NCBI GenBank assembly: GCA_963575745.1
Contig: CAUYUJ010001337.1
Span: 1 to 64,000 of the forward strand
Length of the DNA stretch: 64,000 nt
DNA from: Prorocentrum cordatum
Lineage: Eukaryota > Sar > Dinophyceae > Prorocentrales > Prorocentraceae
Direction of reading: 5' to 3'
Under the pieces are notes generated by a model that saw only the letters and a list, made by a program, of their open reading frames with translations, was not told where the DNA came from and ran no database searches. This document shows, in pieces, positions 52,264-62,185 of this stretch. The position numbers were made by a program, and so were the translations under genes. The first letter of the stretch is position 1. Every line of letters starts with the position of its first letter.

Positions 52264-52620
52264 AGCGGCCGGGCGCAGGGGTAGCCCGTTGCGTCCGGGC
52301 CGGGGGTGGTAACCCATCCTCGGCCGAATCGGGGGCAGGGGTAACCCCTTGTCTCCGGGCCGCCGGTGGTAACCCATCGGCGGCCGAATCGGGCGCAGGG
52401 GTAGCCCCTTGCGTCCGGGCCGGGGGTGGTAACCCATCCTCGGCCGAATCGGGGGCAGGGGTAACCCCTTGTCTCCGGGCTGGCGGTGGTAACCCATCGC
52501 CAGCCGAATCGGGCGCAGGGGGGGCCCTTGCGTCCGGGACGGGGGTGGTAACCCATCCTCGGCCGAATCGGGGGCAGGGGTAACCCCTTGTCTCCGGGCT
52601 GGCGGTGGTAACCCATCGTT
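52264..52620. repeat. 60-bp satellite, six units, alternating A/B types
   Basis: GGTGGTAACCCATC ends fall at 60-bp steps from 52320 to 52619. Odd units read TTGCGTCCGGGCCGGG and even units TTGTCTCCGGGC, so the evolving unit is a 120-bp dimer. The array ends 7-10 bp before a possible splice acceptor. Confidence 0.95.
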
Positions 52621-52629
52621 TTCCTGCAG

Positions 52630-53444
52630 GCCGTAGACGAGTGCGGCACGATTCAAGGCGACCCAGACGCAGGCCGGCGCCTCCTGAACGTCCCGAACAT
52701 GCGCAATACGGGAGACATCCACGGCGTCTTACCGGCACACGTCGGCATGGAGGTCCGGTTCACGGCCGTGCAGGAGGAGCTCAAGAAGAAATTGGGGCTC
52801 GTGCAGGAGCAACGGGCCACCATCGTGTCCTTCGAGTTTCACGCAGACGACGAGCGGGACTACGAGGAGTGCGCGCCGGGCCAGCTCTTCCGCCCCCGCT
52901 TCCTACCGCAGGGAATATGACTGCAGGCGCACGGCTTCCAGGAGTCCCCGATCTACAAGGAGGTCGCCGAGGTGCTGCTGCAGGGCGCCGATGGCGCTGC
53001 CGACGACGGCGAGGCCGAAGCGCGGGCGAGGAGCTTGCTCATGTTCAGGCCCAGCGAGCAGGAGCTCACGTGGCAAAGCTCGGGGGCGCACGCTGTGCGC
53101 CGCTCGGGGTTCACCCTGACGCATGCGTCCTACCTGACCTCCACGCTGTCGCAGGGCCAGACGCTGCGCAAGGGCGTCACCATCGACTGCGCCAGGGATG
53201 AGACGCTGGCCGCACGGGCATGTCGGACGAGCCGTGGTGGCTGCACCTCTACGTCATGTTCTCCTGCGCCACGTGCAGGCGGAACATGCTGATCCTGCGG
53301 CCGCCCGCGCGAGTGTTCCCGGAGCGCGGGCCGCCGGCGTCGCTGCGGAAGGCGCTCCGGGAGTTCGACAAAAGAGCGGTGGATTCCAGGGCTGAGGCGG
53401 AGCAGCTCGCGGCAGAGCTAGGCTTCGCGCTGCCGCCCGCCTGA
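52630..53444 (+). pseudogene. PIF1-like helicase C-terminal region, broken
   Basis: In frame 1: NVPNMRNTGDIHGVLPAHVG, QLFRPRFLPQGI, a TGA at 52918-52920 where a Trp codon (TGG) is expected, then LLMFRPSEQELTWQS and TLSQGQTLRKGVTIDCA. A frameshift at about 53190-53219 precedes WWLHLYVMFSCAT (53235-53274), MLILRPPARVFPERGPP and the stop at 53442. The SQGQTL and LYVxxS segments are the last motifs of SF1B/PIF1 helicases, which unwind DNA using ATP. The Arg normally after LYVxFS in motif VI is Cys (53265-53267). The ATP-binding half is absent. Stop, frameshift and lost Arg make it a pseudogene. Confidence 0.75.
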
Positions 53445-53639
53445 GCGCCGCGGCGCGCACCTAGAGGCCCGCGGGGTTGTCCCAACGGCTGGCCCCCGCG
53501 CCCCTGCGACCTGCGAGGTTGCCCCCGCGGCCTGGCCCGAAGGGTTGCCCCGACGGCTTCGCGATCTAGCCGTCAGCAAACGCGCGCGCGCTGGTCGACG
53601 CGGCGACGGCGCCGAGGAACATCGAGTTGCTTGCCACGA

Positions 53640-53800
53640 CCAGGGGGAACGGGAGGTGCACATGGAAAAGAAGCAGGAGGACGAGGAGGGAAGGGGCATG
53701 GGGGAGGGCGACGACGAGGAGGAGGTGGCGCGAGAGGAGGAGGATGAGGAGGAGGAGGAGGAGGAGGAGGAGAAGTAGGAAGAGGAATATAATGAGGGAG
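53640..53800. repeat. GGA polypurine array
   Basis: GAGGAGGAGG with GAC interruptions, about 200 bp after the helicase stop. 53445-53640 is unique GC-rich sequence. Confidence 0.9.
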
Positions 53801-53889
53801 AGAGGGCAGTGCAGAGGGCGAGAGGAGAGGGTGTCCGCCAGGGGGAGGAGGAAAAGGCAAAGGGTAAGCTAAACAGATTCTCATGTGGG

Positions 53890-55210
53890 TCCTACCGCCG
53901 GAGTAATTGATCGATTTTCGAGTTCTGGCTTTTTGAGTTTCCTGACGCCCCACGACGGCCCAAGAGGCTTCAATTTCCGCTCCAAGGCACCCCCAGAGGC
54001 GTCGAAAACGGTCTCAAGACAGCCCACGGGGGTCCCAAGACGGCGCCACAGGCGTCCAAGGCGGAGCGAGAGGGCCCCAACACGGCCCCAATATGGAGGG
54101 TTGACACGACCCGAAAACCCGAGTCTTCCATCCCGTGAGGCTCTCAGGAGGCCCCGAGAAGCCCCTAACAGGCTCCAAGAGGCCCCAGGAAGCCCCCCCA
54201 GGGGGCCGAAGCGTATTCAAGAGGCCTCCCACGAAGGCCCCAAAAGGCACAAATCCATGTCTTGCCGTAGGTGTTTGATTGATGTTAGAGTTTTCAGCCT
54301 TTTGGCGTCCTGGCGCCCCAAGACGGCCCAAAAAGGCCTCCAAGACCAATCCAAGATAGCCCACGAGGCCTCCAACAGGGCCCAAGACAGCCCGAGAGGG
54401 CACCAATACGGCCCCAAGGGGGGCCCAAGAGGGGTAAGACGAACCGAAAATCCGAGCCTTCCACCCCGAGAGGCTCTCAGGAAGCCCCCGAGGCCCCCAA
54501 ATGGGACCCAAGAGGCCCTCAAGAAGCTCCCCAGAAGGCCGAAGATGTTCCAAGAAACAATGTTTTCCCATCGGCTTTTGATGGATTGTTAAGTTCCCAG
54601 CCTTTTGGCTTCCCGACGCTCCAAGACGGCCCAAGAGGCCCCCAAGACTGCAGAGGCCTCCAAGAGGGCCCCAAGACGGCCCACGAGGGCCCCAAGACGG
54701 TGCCCGAGGCGCCCAAGACGGCCCGAGAGGGCCCCAAGAGAGCCCCAAGAAGGTGAACGCGAACCCAACAGCAGAGCCTTTCGCCCTAAGAGGCCCACAG
54801 GAGGCCCCAAGAGTCCCCAAGTGGTTCGACGAGGCTCCCACAAGCCCCCCACCAGGCCCCAAAAGGCTCACAGGAGACGTACACGGGGCCAATCAAAATT
54901 GCTTCAAGGAGGCCCCAGGAGGCTTCCAGATTGCCCCAATGTGGCCTCAAGCCGGGCCTCTACGCAGCCAAGACGGCCAATTGTCTGCTTCAGGCTGCAG
55001 AACATCACTTTCCGACTGCCCGGAGAACCCTGACGATACCCCCAAGGGACCTCAAGAAGCCCCAAGATGCCCCCCGAGAAGCACCCAAGATGTGACTGCA
55101 ACAACCAATTGAGGAAGCATGGAGGGCCCCCCAGAAGCCCTTCAGATGCCCCCACGAAGACCCAAGAGGTTTCCAAGAGGCCCTCAGGAGGCACGACTAT
55201 GTCACGCGCC
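53890..55210 (+). repeat. CCAAGAGGCC-type array, block 3, with 310-380-bp super-units
   Basis: The AT-rich module ending CCTTTTGGCTTCCCGACGCT occurs at about 53910, 54290 and 54590. The CGAAAATCCGAGCCTTCC module follows each by 150-200 bp (54100, 54435, 54755). Between them are CCAAGACGGCCCAAGAGGCC units. The most regular version of the structure seen at 7.4-8.1 and 47-50 kb. Confidence 0.85.
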
Positions 55211-55264
55211 TGCGCTTGAGAGCGCTGTCCAAGATCCTCAAGCTATATGTCGGCGGTGCGCCGT

Positions 55265-55940
55265 GGCACGACCCCCCCCCCCAGCACTACCGGGGGGTTT
55301 CGTGCACTACCGGGGGGTTTCGTGCAGCCCGCACCGGGTGCCGCCAGCGGCTTAGAACACCCCCCCCTTGCCGCTTTACCGGGGGGGTTCGTGCAGGCCG
55401 CACTGCGTCTACCTGGGCTCCCCCCCCCCCCTGTGGGAGTGGGGGGGTGGGAGTGGGGGGTGGGTTGGGGGGGGGGCAGGGGGGCGGTTGGGAAGGGTGG
55501 CTCCCTGTCGAAGTGTGGCGTGTGCTCGCCTTGTGTTCTCTATTCGCGTCTGCTCGCCTTTGTTCCGCCGCAGCCTCTCGTATTGTGGCTCGTGGCCACA
55601 ATACGAGAGGCTGCGGCGCAACTCCCGAGAGCCGCTGTGGGGGGTCGACGGCACGGCCGCCTAGAGAAGAACAGTGCCGCCGTGTTCCGGCACGGCCCTG
55701 GGATGCAATGTCGCCGCCGTGTTCCGGCCCGTCCTGGTTAGATTCGCGCGTCGGGGCTGGGTTTCGCGCGTGCTGGGAGCGCGCCGCTTACGGAGGGGTT
55801 GCGTCCTTACCGGGGGGGTTCGTGCAGCCTACCAGAGGAGGTCGTGTTTACCGGGGGGTTTCGTGCAGGCTCGCACCGGGAATGGCGCCAGCTCGAACCC
55901 CCCCAGGAGAGATTACCGGGGGGGGGGGGTCGCTCCGCAC
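55265..55940 (+). repeat. TACCGGGGGGTTTCGTGCAG motif, seven dispersed copies
   Basis: The 20-bp motif occurs at about 55287, 55310, 55376, 55808, 55849 and 55914 with small changes, often followed by GCCGCACCGGG. Between copies are G-runs and the perfect hairpin at 55566-55618. Confidence 0.75.
55566..55618. other. Perfect 24-bp inverted repeat with a 5-nt loop
   Basis: Arms 55566-55589 and 55595-55618 match without error (CGCCGCAGCCTCTCGTATTG and four more bases), loop TCGTG. It has no T-run after it, so it is not a bacterial-type terminator. Confidence 0.95.
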
Positions 55941-55965
55941 CGGGCACCGCCGACATATATGTGTG

Positions 55966-56010
55966 TATATATATATATATATCAAAGAAATCCCGCGGAA
56001 CTCTGAGAAA
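55966..56010. repeat. Short TA tract with a family D half-element
   Basis: TATATATATATATATC followed by AAAGAAATCCCGCGGAACTC, the right arm of family D. The left arm is missing. Confidence 0.7.
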
Positions 56011-56241
56011 GTATATAAATATGTATATACACACGCCGTATTTTCCGAGGCGGGAATTTATATATGACCACCGCCTGGAGGATAAATTTTCGGAGACCTC
56101 GGCAGGCGGTGGATATGTTTTATTTTCGGGCACTCGGGGGCCCCAAATGTATACATTTCCACCGCCCGCTTTGGCACCAAGACGTCGGTTCCCAGGCGGT
56201 GGATATGGATAAATCGCCGCCTCGCATTTTTGGTTCTCTAG

Positions 56242-56480
56242 GAGCGCAAGCCGAAGGCCAAGAAGGTTCGGTTCGCCAACGGCAGCAGGGCCCGGGTGCC
56301 TCCGGAGCCCCTGCCGCGCCTCGCGAGGGTGCCCCTGCCGCCGCCCCCGCGGCCCGCCGTCCGGGTGACCAGGAGGCGCCTGACGCTCGCCGAGAGGGTG
56401 GCCCGCGCGGGGATACCCGAGGGGGCCATCGCGCTGGACTCCGACGGGGGCGAGGCTCGAACTTGGAGGGCAAAGTGTGA
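56242..56480 (+). CDS. Probable internal exon, basic and proline-rich protein
   Basis: The acceptor TTTTTGGTTCTCTAG|GAG fits a pyrimidine tract plus AG|G. The in-frame TAG inside the acceptor means the frame can only be used after splicing. The exon reads ERKPKAKKVRFANGSRARV, then VPLPPPPRPAVRVTRRRL, TLAERVARAGIPEGAIALD and SDGGEART. The basic start could be a nuclear localisation signal, and PPPPRP could be an SH3/WW-type ligand. No domain was recognised. The donor is not settled; the frame stays open to 56689, but the last 70 codons look non-coding. Confidence 0.5.
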
Positions 56481-56845
56481 CTTACGTGCGGCTAGCAGAA
56501 CAGTGCCTGCGGTATATGCCGAATGCCGTTCTCACTTCCTAGCCATAGGCATCTATAGACATTGTGGGTGCCTTTACATGTATTGTCACATTCGGGGTGG
56601 ATGCGACTACAGACGCTGCGGCCTTCGCGTTTGGCGCAGTACAAGGTCGAAAAGCAAGAAGCGAAATACAGACAGTTCGTTGAAATTCTGACCTCTTTGG
56701 GTTCGGAGGAGGCTTGCTGCTCCTCAGGTCATTCCGCAGTTTTTCCTCTAGCCCTCCTCGTGCACCCAGGCCCTTTTGATGCCATAGAGATGCTTCGTCC
56801 CTTGTGTAGCGTTCCTCACTGCAGCAGCAGAACTGCAAACATACT
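56480..56845. other. Unique sequence after the probable exon
   Basis: Less GC-rich, with no recognised gene or repeat. Confidence 0.5.
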
Positions 56846-56985
56846 TTCTCGGAGATCCGCATGGATTTCTTGGATCAGCGTTGGGTCCACCTGGCAGCGC
56901 CTCCAGCGCCGCCCCTGGCGCGCCCCGCGCGCCAGGGAGGGGGGTCGGCGCCGATCCAGGATATCTGCGCGCACCTCTGTGAAAG
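56846..56985. mobile_element. Foldback element, family D, copy 4
   Basis: CGGAGATCCGCATGGATTTC faces CCAGGATATCTGCGCGCAC; GCGCCCCGCGCGCCAGGGAG as in copy 2. Confidence 0.7.
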
Positions 56986-57007
56986 CATGTTCCCACCATT
57001 TGTGTCA

Positions 57008-57158
57008 GCCACGCGCAGAGAAGGGTTTGGGGGGAGGGGGGGAGGCTTCTCAGAAGCACCCCTCCCGCTTCTTAGAAGGCGCGAGCCTCGTCTGTAGCTG
57101 TAGGGTCGGCGCCTTTTAAGATCCAGCCTCCTTCTGAGAGGCCTGGTGCGCGCCGCCG
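57008..57158. mobile_element. Foldback element, family F, copy 3
   Basis: GCCACGCGCAGAGAAGGG to GGTGCGCGCCGCC, with AGAAGCACCCCTCCCGCTTC inside. It lies 23 bp after family D copy 4, the same D-then-F order as in intron 3 of the SUMO ligase. 57160-57486 is GC-rich with a duplicated CAGGGATCGGCGTCGA phrase and no recognised gene. Confidence 0.65.
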
Positions 57159-57488
57159 AGGGGTGGAGGAGGTGCAGGGATCGGCGTCGAGCAGGAGGAG
57201 GCCAGAGGAGAGGCCGAACCTGGAGGCACCGACCAGGAGGAGGCCGGAGACGTCGAGCAGGGGGCGAGGTGGTGAGGAGGGGGAAGAGGTGGAGGAGGCC
57301 CAGGGATCAACGTCGAACGCCCTTGTGCGCGCCGCCACTTGTGGCCCCTCCAGAGGTGGACTCCGACCCGGGAGTGGCCGGGGCAGCCGCCGCCGCCCCG
57401 CCGCCGCCGCGCGAGGCGGGCCCCCAGGCGTGGCCTCCCTGGCTGCAGCCGCCGCCCGAGCTCGCGGGCGCCGGCCCCGTCAGCTAAT

Positions 57489-57680
57489 TGCTGCAGGTTC
57501 GTGTCGTGTCGATTGGCGGCGACCCCGCCGCCGACGTTCAACGTTGAACGCCGCCGGCGACCAAGAGTCGGTCGATGTCGAAGGGTCTGACGTCTCCGAA
57601 GCGGCCGATCGTTCGAGGTTGACCGATCCCCGCTGCGTCAGAAAGCAACGCTGAAGTCGGCACGACACGAACCTGCCGTA
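57489..57680. mobile_element. TIR element, family B, best copy
   Basis: Left TGCTGCAGGTTCGTGTCGTG, complement of the right TACGGCAGGTTCGTGTCGTG. Internal palindromes CGTTCAACGTTGAACG and CGATCGTTCGAGGTTGACCG. Non-coding. Confidence 0.85.
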
Positions 57681-57689
57681 GGTGGTCGC

Positions 57690-59040
57690 GGCGGCGTGGC
57701 GCTTGCGGAAAAAGAGGCAAATTCCAGACAGATCTGGGAGACAGTCAGCTCGCATAGTAAGGAGCAGCAGCTTTCCAAGGTTGCCCTTGCATCGTTGCTC
57801 CTTCGGCCCATCTCTGGCAGCTTTCGCTGGCCACCCCCTTAGTGTACTCTGTGGGTGGGCTGCATCCTTCTGTTATGCGGCGCGACGCCCCTTGGGGACA
57901 AGCCTGACGGGTGCGCGAAAAACGTCAACACGGCTTTCAACGGCCCTTGTATTTTGACTGCGAATCCTCACTACATGGTTTGACTGTATCGAAGACGCCA
58001 ACGGCGAATCACCGCCACCCCCTGTCTTTTTAGAATCGCCCATGAGGCCGAACGTGGTAGCCAGAGCTCTGCCAAGCTATCGCAACATGTGTGTCCCCAG
58101 CCGCTGTGGAAGCCCTTCGGGGAACACTTGGGGCAGGATGGCAGGGAAGATGGCCGTGCCTGCCCTGAGCGTGAGGGCGAAGGGTCCTGGGCCACTGTCG
58201 TCCGGCCATTCACTGGATTACGTCGTCCGGCCATTGTCGTCTAGGCCACTGTCGTCCTAGGCTACGCAGGGGTGCTCTTCGAGTTCAGGGAACTCTTAGT
58301 AGCGCCCCGTGCGTCCCCTGGGCTTTTCCCATTACCCAGTATCGAATGGCGTCGGCACGGGGGAAAAAGGGGAGGCGGAAGAGAGGAGGAGGACGGGAAA
58401 GAGGAGGATGAGGAAGAGGAGCAGGCGGAAAACTTGACACGTGTGTGTATGCGCATGTAGAATCCAGTCGTATGTATAGGTGTGAGTTCACATGCCTGCA
58501 AGAACACGTCCTGCAAGTGGTGTGCGTACGCGTCACGGTGGTCGCTCGACTTGCTTGCCTTATTGTCAGATTGCTGGGCCAGATGCGACGATCTGTAGAG
58601 ACGCACGACAACGCAACGTGTGGAGGCCACCGTCCCGACGCCGAACAGTATCATACTTTCTTGATGCAGCGGAATTGGGGTGAAGACGGTGTTGTCAGAC
58701 ATTGTTGCGAGAGGGGCAGAGAGAGCGAGAAAGAGAGAGAGAGAGGGATGGATGTCGTGTGCGCGACGTTGTGTGGCCGAGCAGAGTTTGGAGGTCGCAG
58801 TGGAGCTGCATTGGACCGATGAGTGTCTCACTGAGTCTGATCATGTAGTGTTTGGGCAAGAAAGGTCTTCCGACAACCGCAGGTGCGAGGAGTCGCTCGT
58901 ACGTTGTCGACGTGTGCTCGCTCCAGGTGCTGCGGGCGACGTTCTACTGGAGAAGAATACGAAGGAGCCAGAAGATATCGCATGGGCGCTGCGTGCGATG
59001 CCCAGGGCTTATGATTCCGCCCCCATTGTAGTATCCTGGC
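57690..59040. other. Unique 1.35-kb region, no gene recognised
   Basis: Largely free of repeats except GTCGTCCGGCCATT and GTCGTCTAGGCCACT phrases at 58195-58258 and a GAGAGA tract near 58710-58750. Frames of 125 and 189 codons overlap on opposite strands at 58262-58831; neither shows a domain. Confidence 0.5.
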
Positions 59041-59046
59041 GAGTGG

Positions 59047-60205
59047 CCCAACCATACGCAGTTGTGAGTACCGTCGTTGTGAGAATCGCCTTTGGAGAAT
59101 CCCCTCGTGGGGCCACGAAGCGTGTGAAGGGTGTGGCGAGATGAGGCGGGGCCGCCATGCGGGTGAAGGGTGTGCCGAAATGGGGCGGCGGTGTCATGCG
59201 ACCCTCCCACTGGGGCATTCGGTGGAGCTCCCTAAGGGGTCACGTATCGTGTCAGGGGTGTGCCGAAATGGGGCGGCGGTACCATGTGAATCTTCCCACG
59301 GTGGAGCTCCCAAAGTAAGGGGTGTGCCGAAATGGGGCGGCGGTACTATGCGAACCCTCCCACTGGGGCCTTCGGTGGTGCTCTGGGGGCCACGAAACGC
59401 ATGAGAGGTGTGACGAAATGGGGTTACGGTGCCATGCGAACCTTCCAAATGGGGCTTTCGGTGGAGCTCCCTATGGTGCCACGAAGCGTGTGAGGGGTGT
59501 GCCGACATGGAGCGGCGGTGCCGTGCGAACCCTCCCACTGTGGCCGTCGGTTGAGCTCCATAGGGGGTCACGAAACGTTCGAGTGGTATGCCAAACTGGG
59601 GCGGCGGTGCCATGCGAACCCTCCCACCGGGGCCCTCGGTGGAGCTCCCTAAGGGGCCACGACGCGTGTGAGGGGTGTGCCGAAATGGGGCGGCGGTGCC
59701 ATGCGAACACTCCCACTTGGGCCTTCGGTGGAGGTCATAGGGCCACGAATCGTGTGAGGGGTGTGCCGAAATAGGGCGGCGGTGCCATGCGAACCCTCCC
59801 ACCGGGGCCCTCGGTGGAGCTCCCTATGTTGCCACGAATCGTGTAAGGGGTGTGCCGAAATGGGGCGGCAGTGCCATGCAAACCCTCCCACCGGGGCCCT
59901 CGGTGGAGCTCCCCATGGTGCCGCGAAGCGTGTGAGGTGTGTGTGTGTGTGTCGAAATCGGGCGACGGTGCCATGCGAACCCTCCCACGGGGGCCCTGGG
60001 TGAGCTCCGGGGCCACGAATCGTGTGAGGGGTGTGCCGAAATTGATTGGGGGGACGATTGGATGAGGATGATGGGTTGATGATGGACGGGGGAGGACGGG
60101 GGAGGGCAGCGGGAAGGAAGAAAGAAAGAAAGGAAGGAAGGAAGGAATGAGACGCGGGGTGCTGTCTCTTCACAACGAGGACCCAACACCACAGGATGGT
60201 TGGGA
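59047..60205 (-). mobile_element. Satellite-bearing composite element, family S, copy 3 (reverse)
   Basis: On the minus strand: CCCAACCATCCTGTGGTGTT, CTCGTTGTGAAGAGACAGCA, a (CCTT)n/(CTTT)n tract, the satellite, then CACAACTGCGTATGGTTGGG. The terminal CCCAACCAT is inverted at both ends (59047 and 60197-60205), supporting a bounded element. Confidence 0.8.
59100..60040 (-). repeat. 85-90-bp satellite inside family S copy 3
   Basis: About ten units marked by GGGGTGTGCCGAAATGGGGC, GGCGGTGCCATGCGAACCCT and CTCGGTGGAGCTCCCTA, the complement of the 34.67-kb units with the internal part diverged. Confidence 0.95.
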
Positions 60206-60901
60206 CAAATAACATGAGGTGAAGGGCACTTGCTCGAGGGCTGTAGCTGCGAGCATCACGTGTTAACCGGGTTACCCTCCTGCCCACGGGGACACGGACA
60301 CAGCGCGTTTGCCCTCTGATATTATATCTTCCACTCCTGCTTTTCTGCTCCACTCCTCCTCCTTTTCCTGGTGTACCTTCTGCTCTTGATCATCCTCCAG
60401 CGTTCCCTTCTGCTTCTGGTGTACCTGCTTCTTCTCCTGTTCCTCCAGCGCCTCTCCTGCTCTTTATTATCCCTTCCTCCTTCTCTAGGGCGACGTATTT
60501 GATTGAAGGTAGTGTCCACGTGAAAGTGGGCAGACACGTCTCGCGAACTGCTGACCGGGCGTGGGGCCCCTCCTTGCGCACAGTCTGCAAGTGCACCCGC
60601 GGGCGCTGCAGTGAATGCCACGAGCTCCAGCCGAACCAGAAAACAGAGAGCTCGCCGTGGGCGCCAGTGTCCAGGTGTCGACGAGGGAGGCATCACTCCG
60701 AGGAGTGACGACAAGCAGATGCACATGGGCGCCTCGGCGCAAGGCACGCCAATCACGGCAAGGCCGTCCACTCCGAGCGCCTTGCAGCACTCCCCCGCGC
60801 GCGCCTCCGCAGGCCGCCACAGGCCACTCGAGGCCTCCCCGCCCCAGGATCACCATGGCCCCTGTCGGCACTTGTGTATGGCGGCGGCGAGGATGCCAGA
60901 C
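60206..60901. other. TCC-rich tract then unique sequence with overlapping frames
   Basis: 60330-60480 is CTTC/CTCC-rich. 60485-60900 has open frames on both strands, including plus-strand CKCTRGRCSECHELQPN (60589) and minus-strand VVTPRSDASLVDTWTL; neither could be tied to splice sites or a family. Confidence 0.4.
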
Positions 60902-61101
60902 TCGGCGGCGAGCAATGGGGGGGAATGAGAAGAAGAAGGCCTTCTCAGAAGGCGGCGGGACTTCTCAGAAGCCCTCGCGCCTTCTGAGAAGTTTTTCCTG
61001 TCTCCCGGGAAGGCTTAGAACACTCCTCAGAAGGCCGGGGGACGTCCGAACCTTCCGAGAAGGCCCGCCCCTGCTCGCTTCCCCCCTCGCTCGCCGCCGA
61101 T
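60902..61101. mobile_element. TIR element, family E, best copy
   Basis: Left TCGGCGGCGAGCAATGGGGG, complement of the right ATCGGCGGCGAGCGAGGGGG. AGAC lies outside both ends (60898-60901, 61102-61105), a possible 4-bp duplication. Inside: CTTCTCAGAAGGCGGCGGGA and related palindromes. Confidence 0.75.
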
Positions 61102-61129
61102 AGACGGCAGACGTGGGATGCACGTGGCC

Positions 61130-61316
61130 GACTTGCGCACGGCGGGCGGCTGGGGGAAGGGGGAGGGGGGAGACGGGGGCCACGGGGGTGGGGGGTGGGG
61201 GAGGGGGGAGGGCTTCTTCAATGGAGCCTGCTCCTCAGAAGACGCCGGCCTTCTTCTGAGAAGCAGGGGTGCGTCTAAGAAGCCTTTCGCCCCTCCCCCC
61301 TACGCCGCTTCTGCGC
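61130..61316. mobile_element. Foldback element, family F, copy 4
   Basis: GGGGGAGGGCTTCTTCAATG and GCTCCTCAGAAGACGCCGGC face CTTCTGAGAAGCAGGGGTGC and AGAAGCCTTTCGCCCCTCCC. Confidence 0.6.
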
Positions 61317-61339
61317 CGGGGAGCGCGCTCAGAGCACTC

Positions 61340-61505
61340 AGGAGGGAAAGAAGCACACAGACACAATGCATCGTCGATTCCCCCGAAGATATGGGAAAGT
61401 ATGGGAAGCGGGGGGGAAAACGAAAACCCCGAAAATATGGGATAAGATGGGGAATCTGTTGATTTGTGTGTATTTATCTGTGTGTCCAATTGGGCCCCTT
61501 CAGGC
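61340..61505 (+). repeat. Family L repeat, copy 5
   Basis: CACACAGACACAATGCATCG and GTCGATTCCCCCGAAGATAT through TTGTGTGTATTTATCTGTGT. 61676-61760 after it repeats the CCTCGAGGGCG..GTTGTTCTCGCTTCGCGC block seen between the inverted L copies at 4.7 kb. Confidence 0.75.
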
Positions 61506-61799
61506 ACGCGCCCTGTGGGAGGTGCGCTGCACCCCGGGCGGCCGGCCAAGCCCACAGGGGCCGCCCCCCTCCGGCCCTCGAGGAGGGAGGAGGGAGGCCG
61601 GGAGCGCAGCGGCGAGCGCCAGTCCCGAGCCGCGGGTGCGCGGTGCGAGGGCGAGCTCTCTGCAATTTGCAAGGGCACCCTCGAGGGCGCGGAGTTGTTC
61701 TCGCTTCGCGCTGCGCGGTTCGGCTCCGATTCCTCCTGGTCCTCCTCTTCTCCTCTGGGAGGAGGCGCGAGAGCGCGAATTATTCGCACTTTGAGAGCC

Positions 61800-61940
61800 C
61801 TTGATTTGATTATTCGAGGGGCAGTCGACTTTGATCATCATCAGCAGCATCATCATCAGCAGCATCATCATCATCGTCAGCATCATCAGCAGCAGCATCA
61901 TCTCCAATGTGATTATTCGAGGGGTAGTCGAATGCGGTGC
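61800..61940. repeat. (CATCAG)n tract between two TGATTATTCGAGGGG copies
   Basis: TGATTATTCGAGGGGCAGTC (61808) and TGATTATTCGAGGGGTAGTC (61909) flank a CAT/CAG repeat. Confidence 0.85.
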
Positions 61941-62049
61941 TCAAGGTCCGCTCTTCGATGATGACGTTTGGCGCGTTGCGCGTCCCCCCCTGCCATTCCA
62001 GAAACGAGCCCCGGGCGAGACGGTGCGAGAAGAGACAAGGGCTAACACG

Positions 62050-62185
62050 AGTGAAACAGACGCAATGTCTGTAGATGTAAGGCGCCGGCCTTACACATCT
62101 ACAGACAAGGCCCGCGCCTTCTAAGAAGCAGGGGTGCTCCCAAGAAGCCCTCCCCCCCCCACACCCCCCTCTCCGCGTGGCTGCA
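62050..62185. mobile_element. Foldback element, family F, copy 5
   Basis: A perfect small hairpin (TGTCTGTAGATGTAAGGC and GCCTTACACATCTACAGACA) at 62065-62106 joins AAGGCCCGCGCCTTCTAAGA and the usual CCCAAGAAGCCCTCCCC end. The left F arm is replaced. 62186-62585 has no recognised gene. Confidence 0.6.

Noticed and set aside
51999-52722. Minus-strand frames of 189-280 codons
   Set aside because: They translate the 60-bp satellite, a multiple of three, in all frames. The helicase similarity is on the plus strand just after it.
55566-55618. Rho-independent terminator
   Set aside because: No T-run, and the genome is eukaryotic.
59194-60353. Minus-strand frames of 202 and 234 codons
   Set aside because: Products of the family S satellite.
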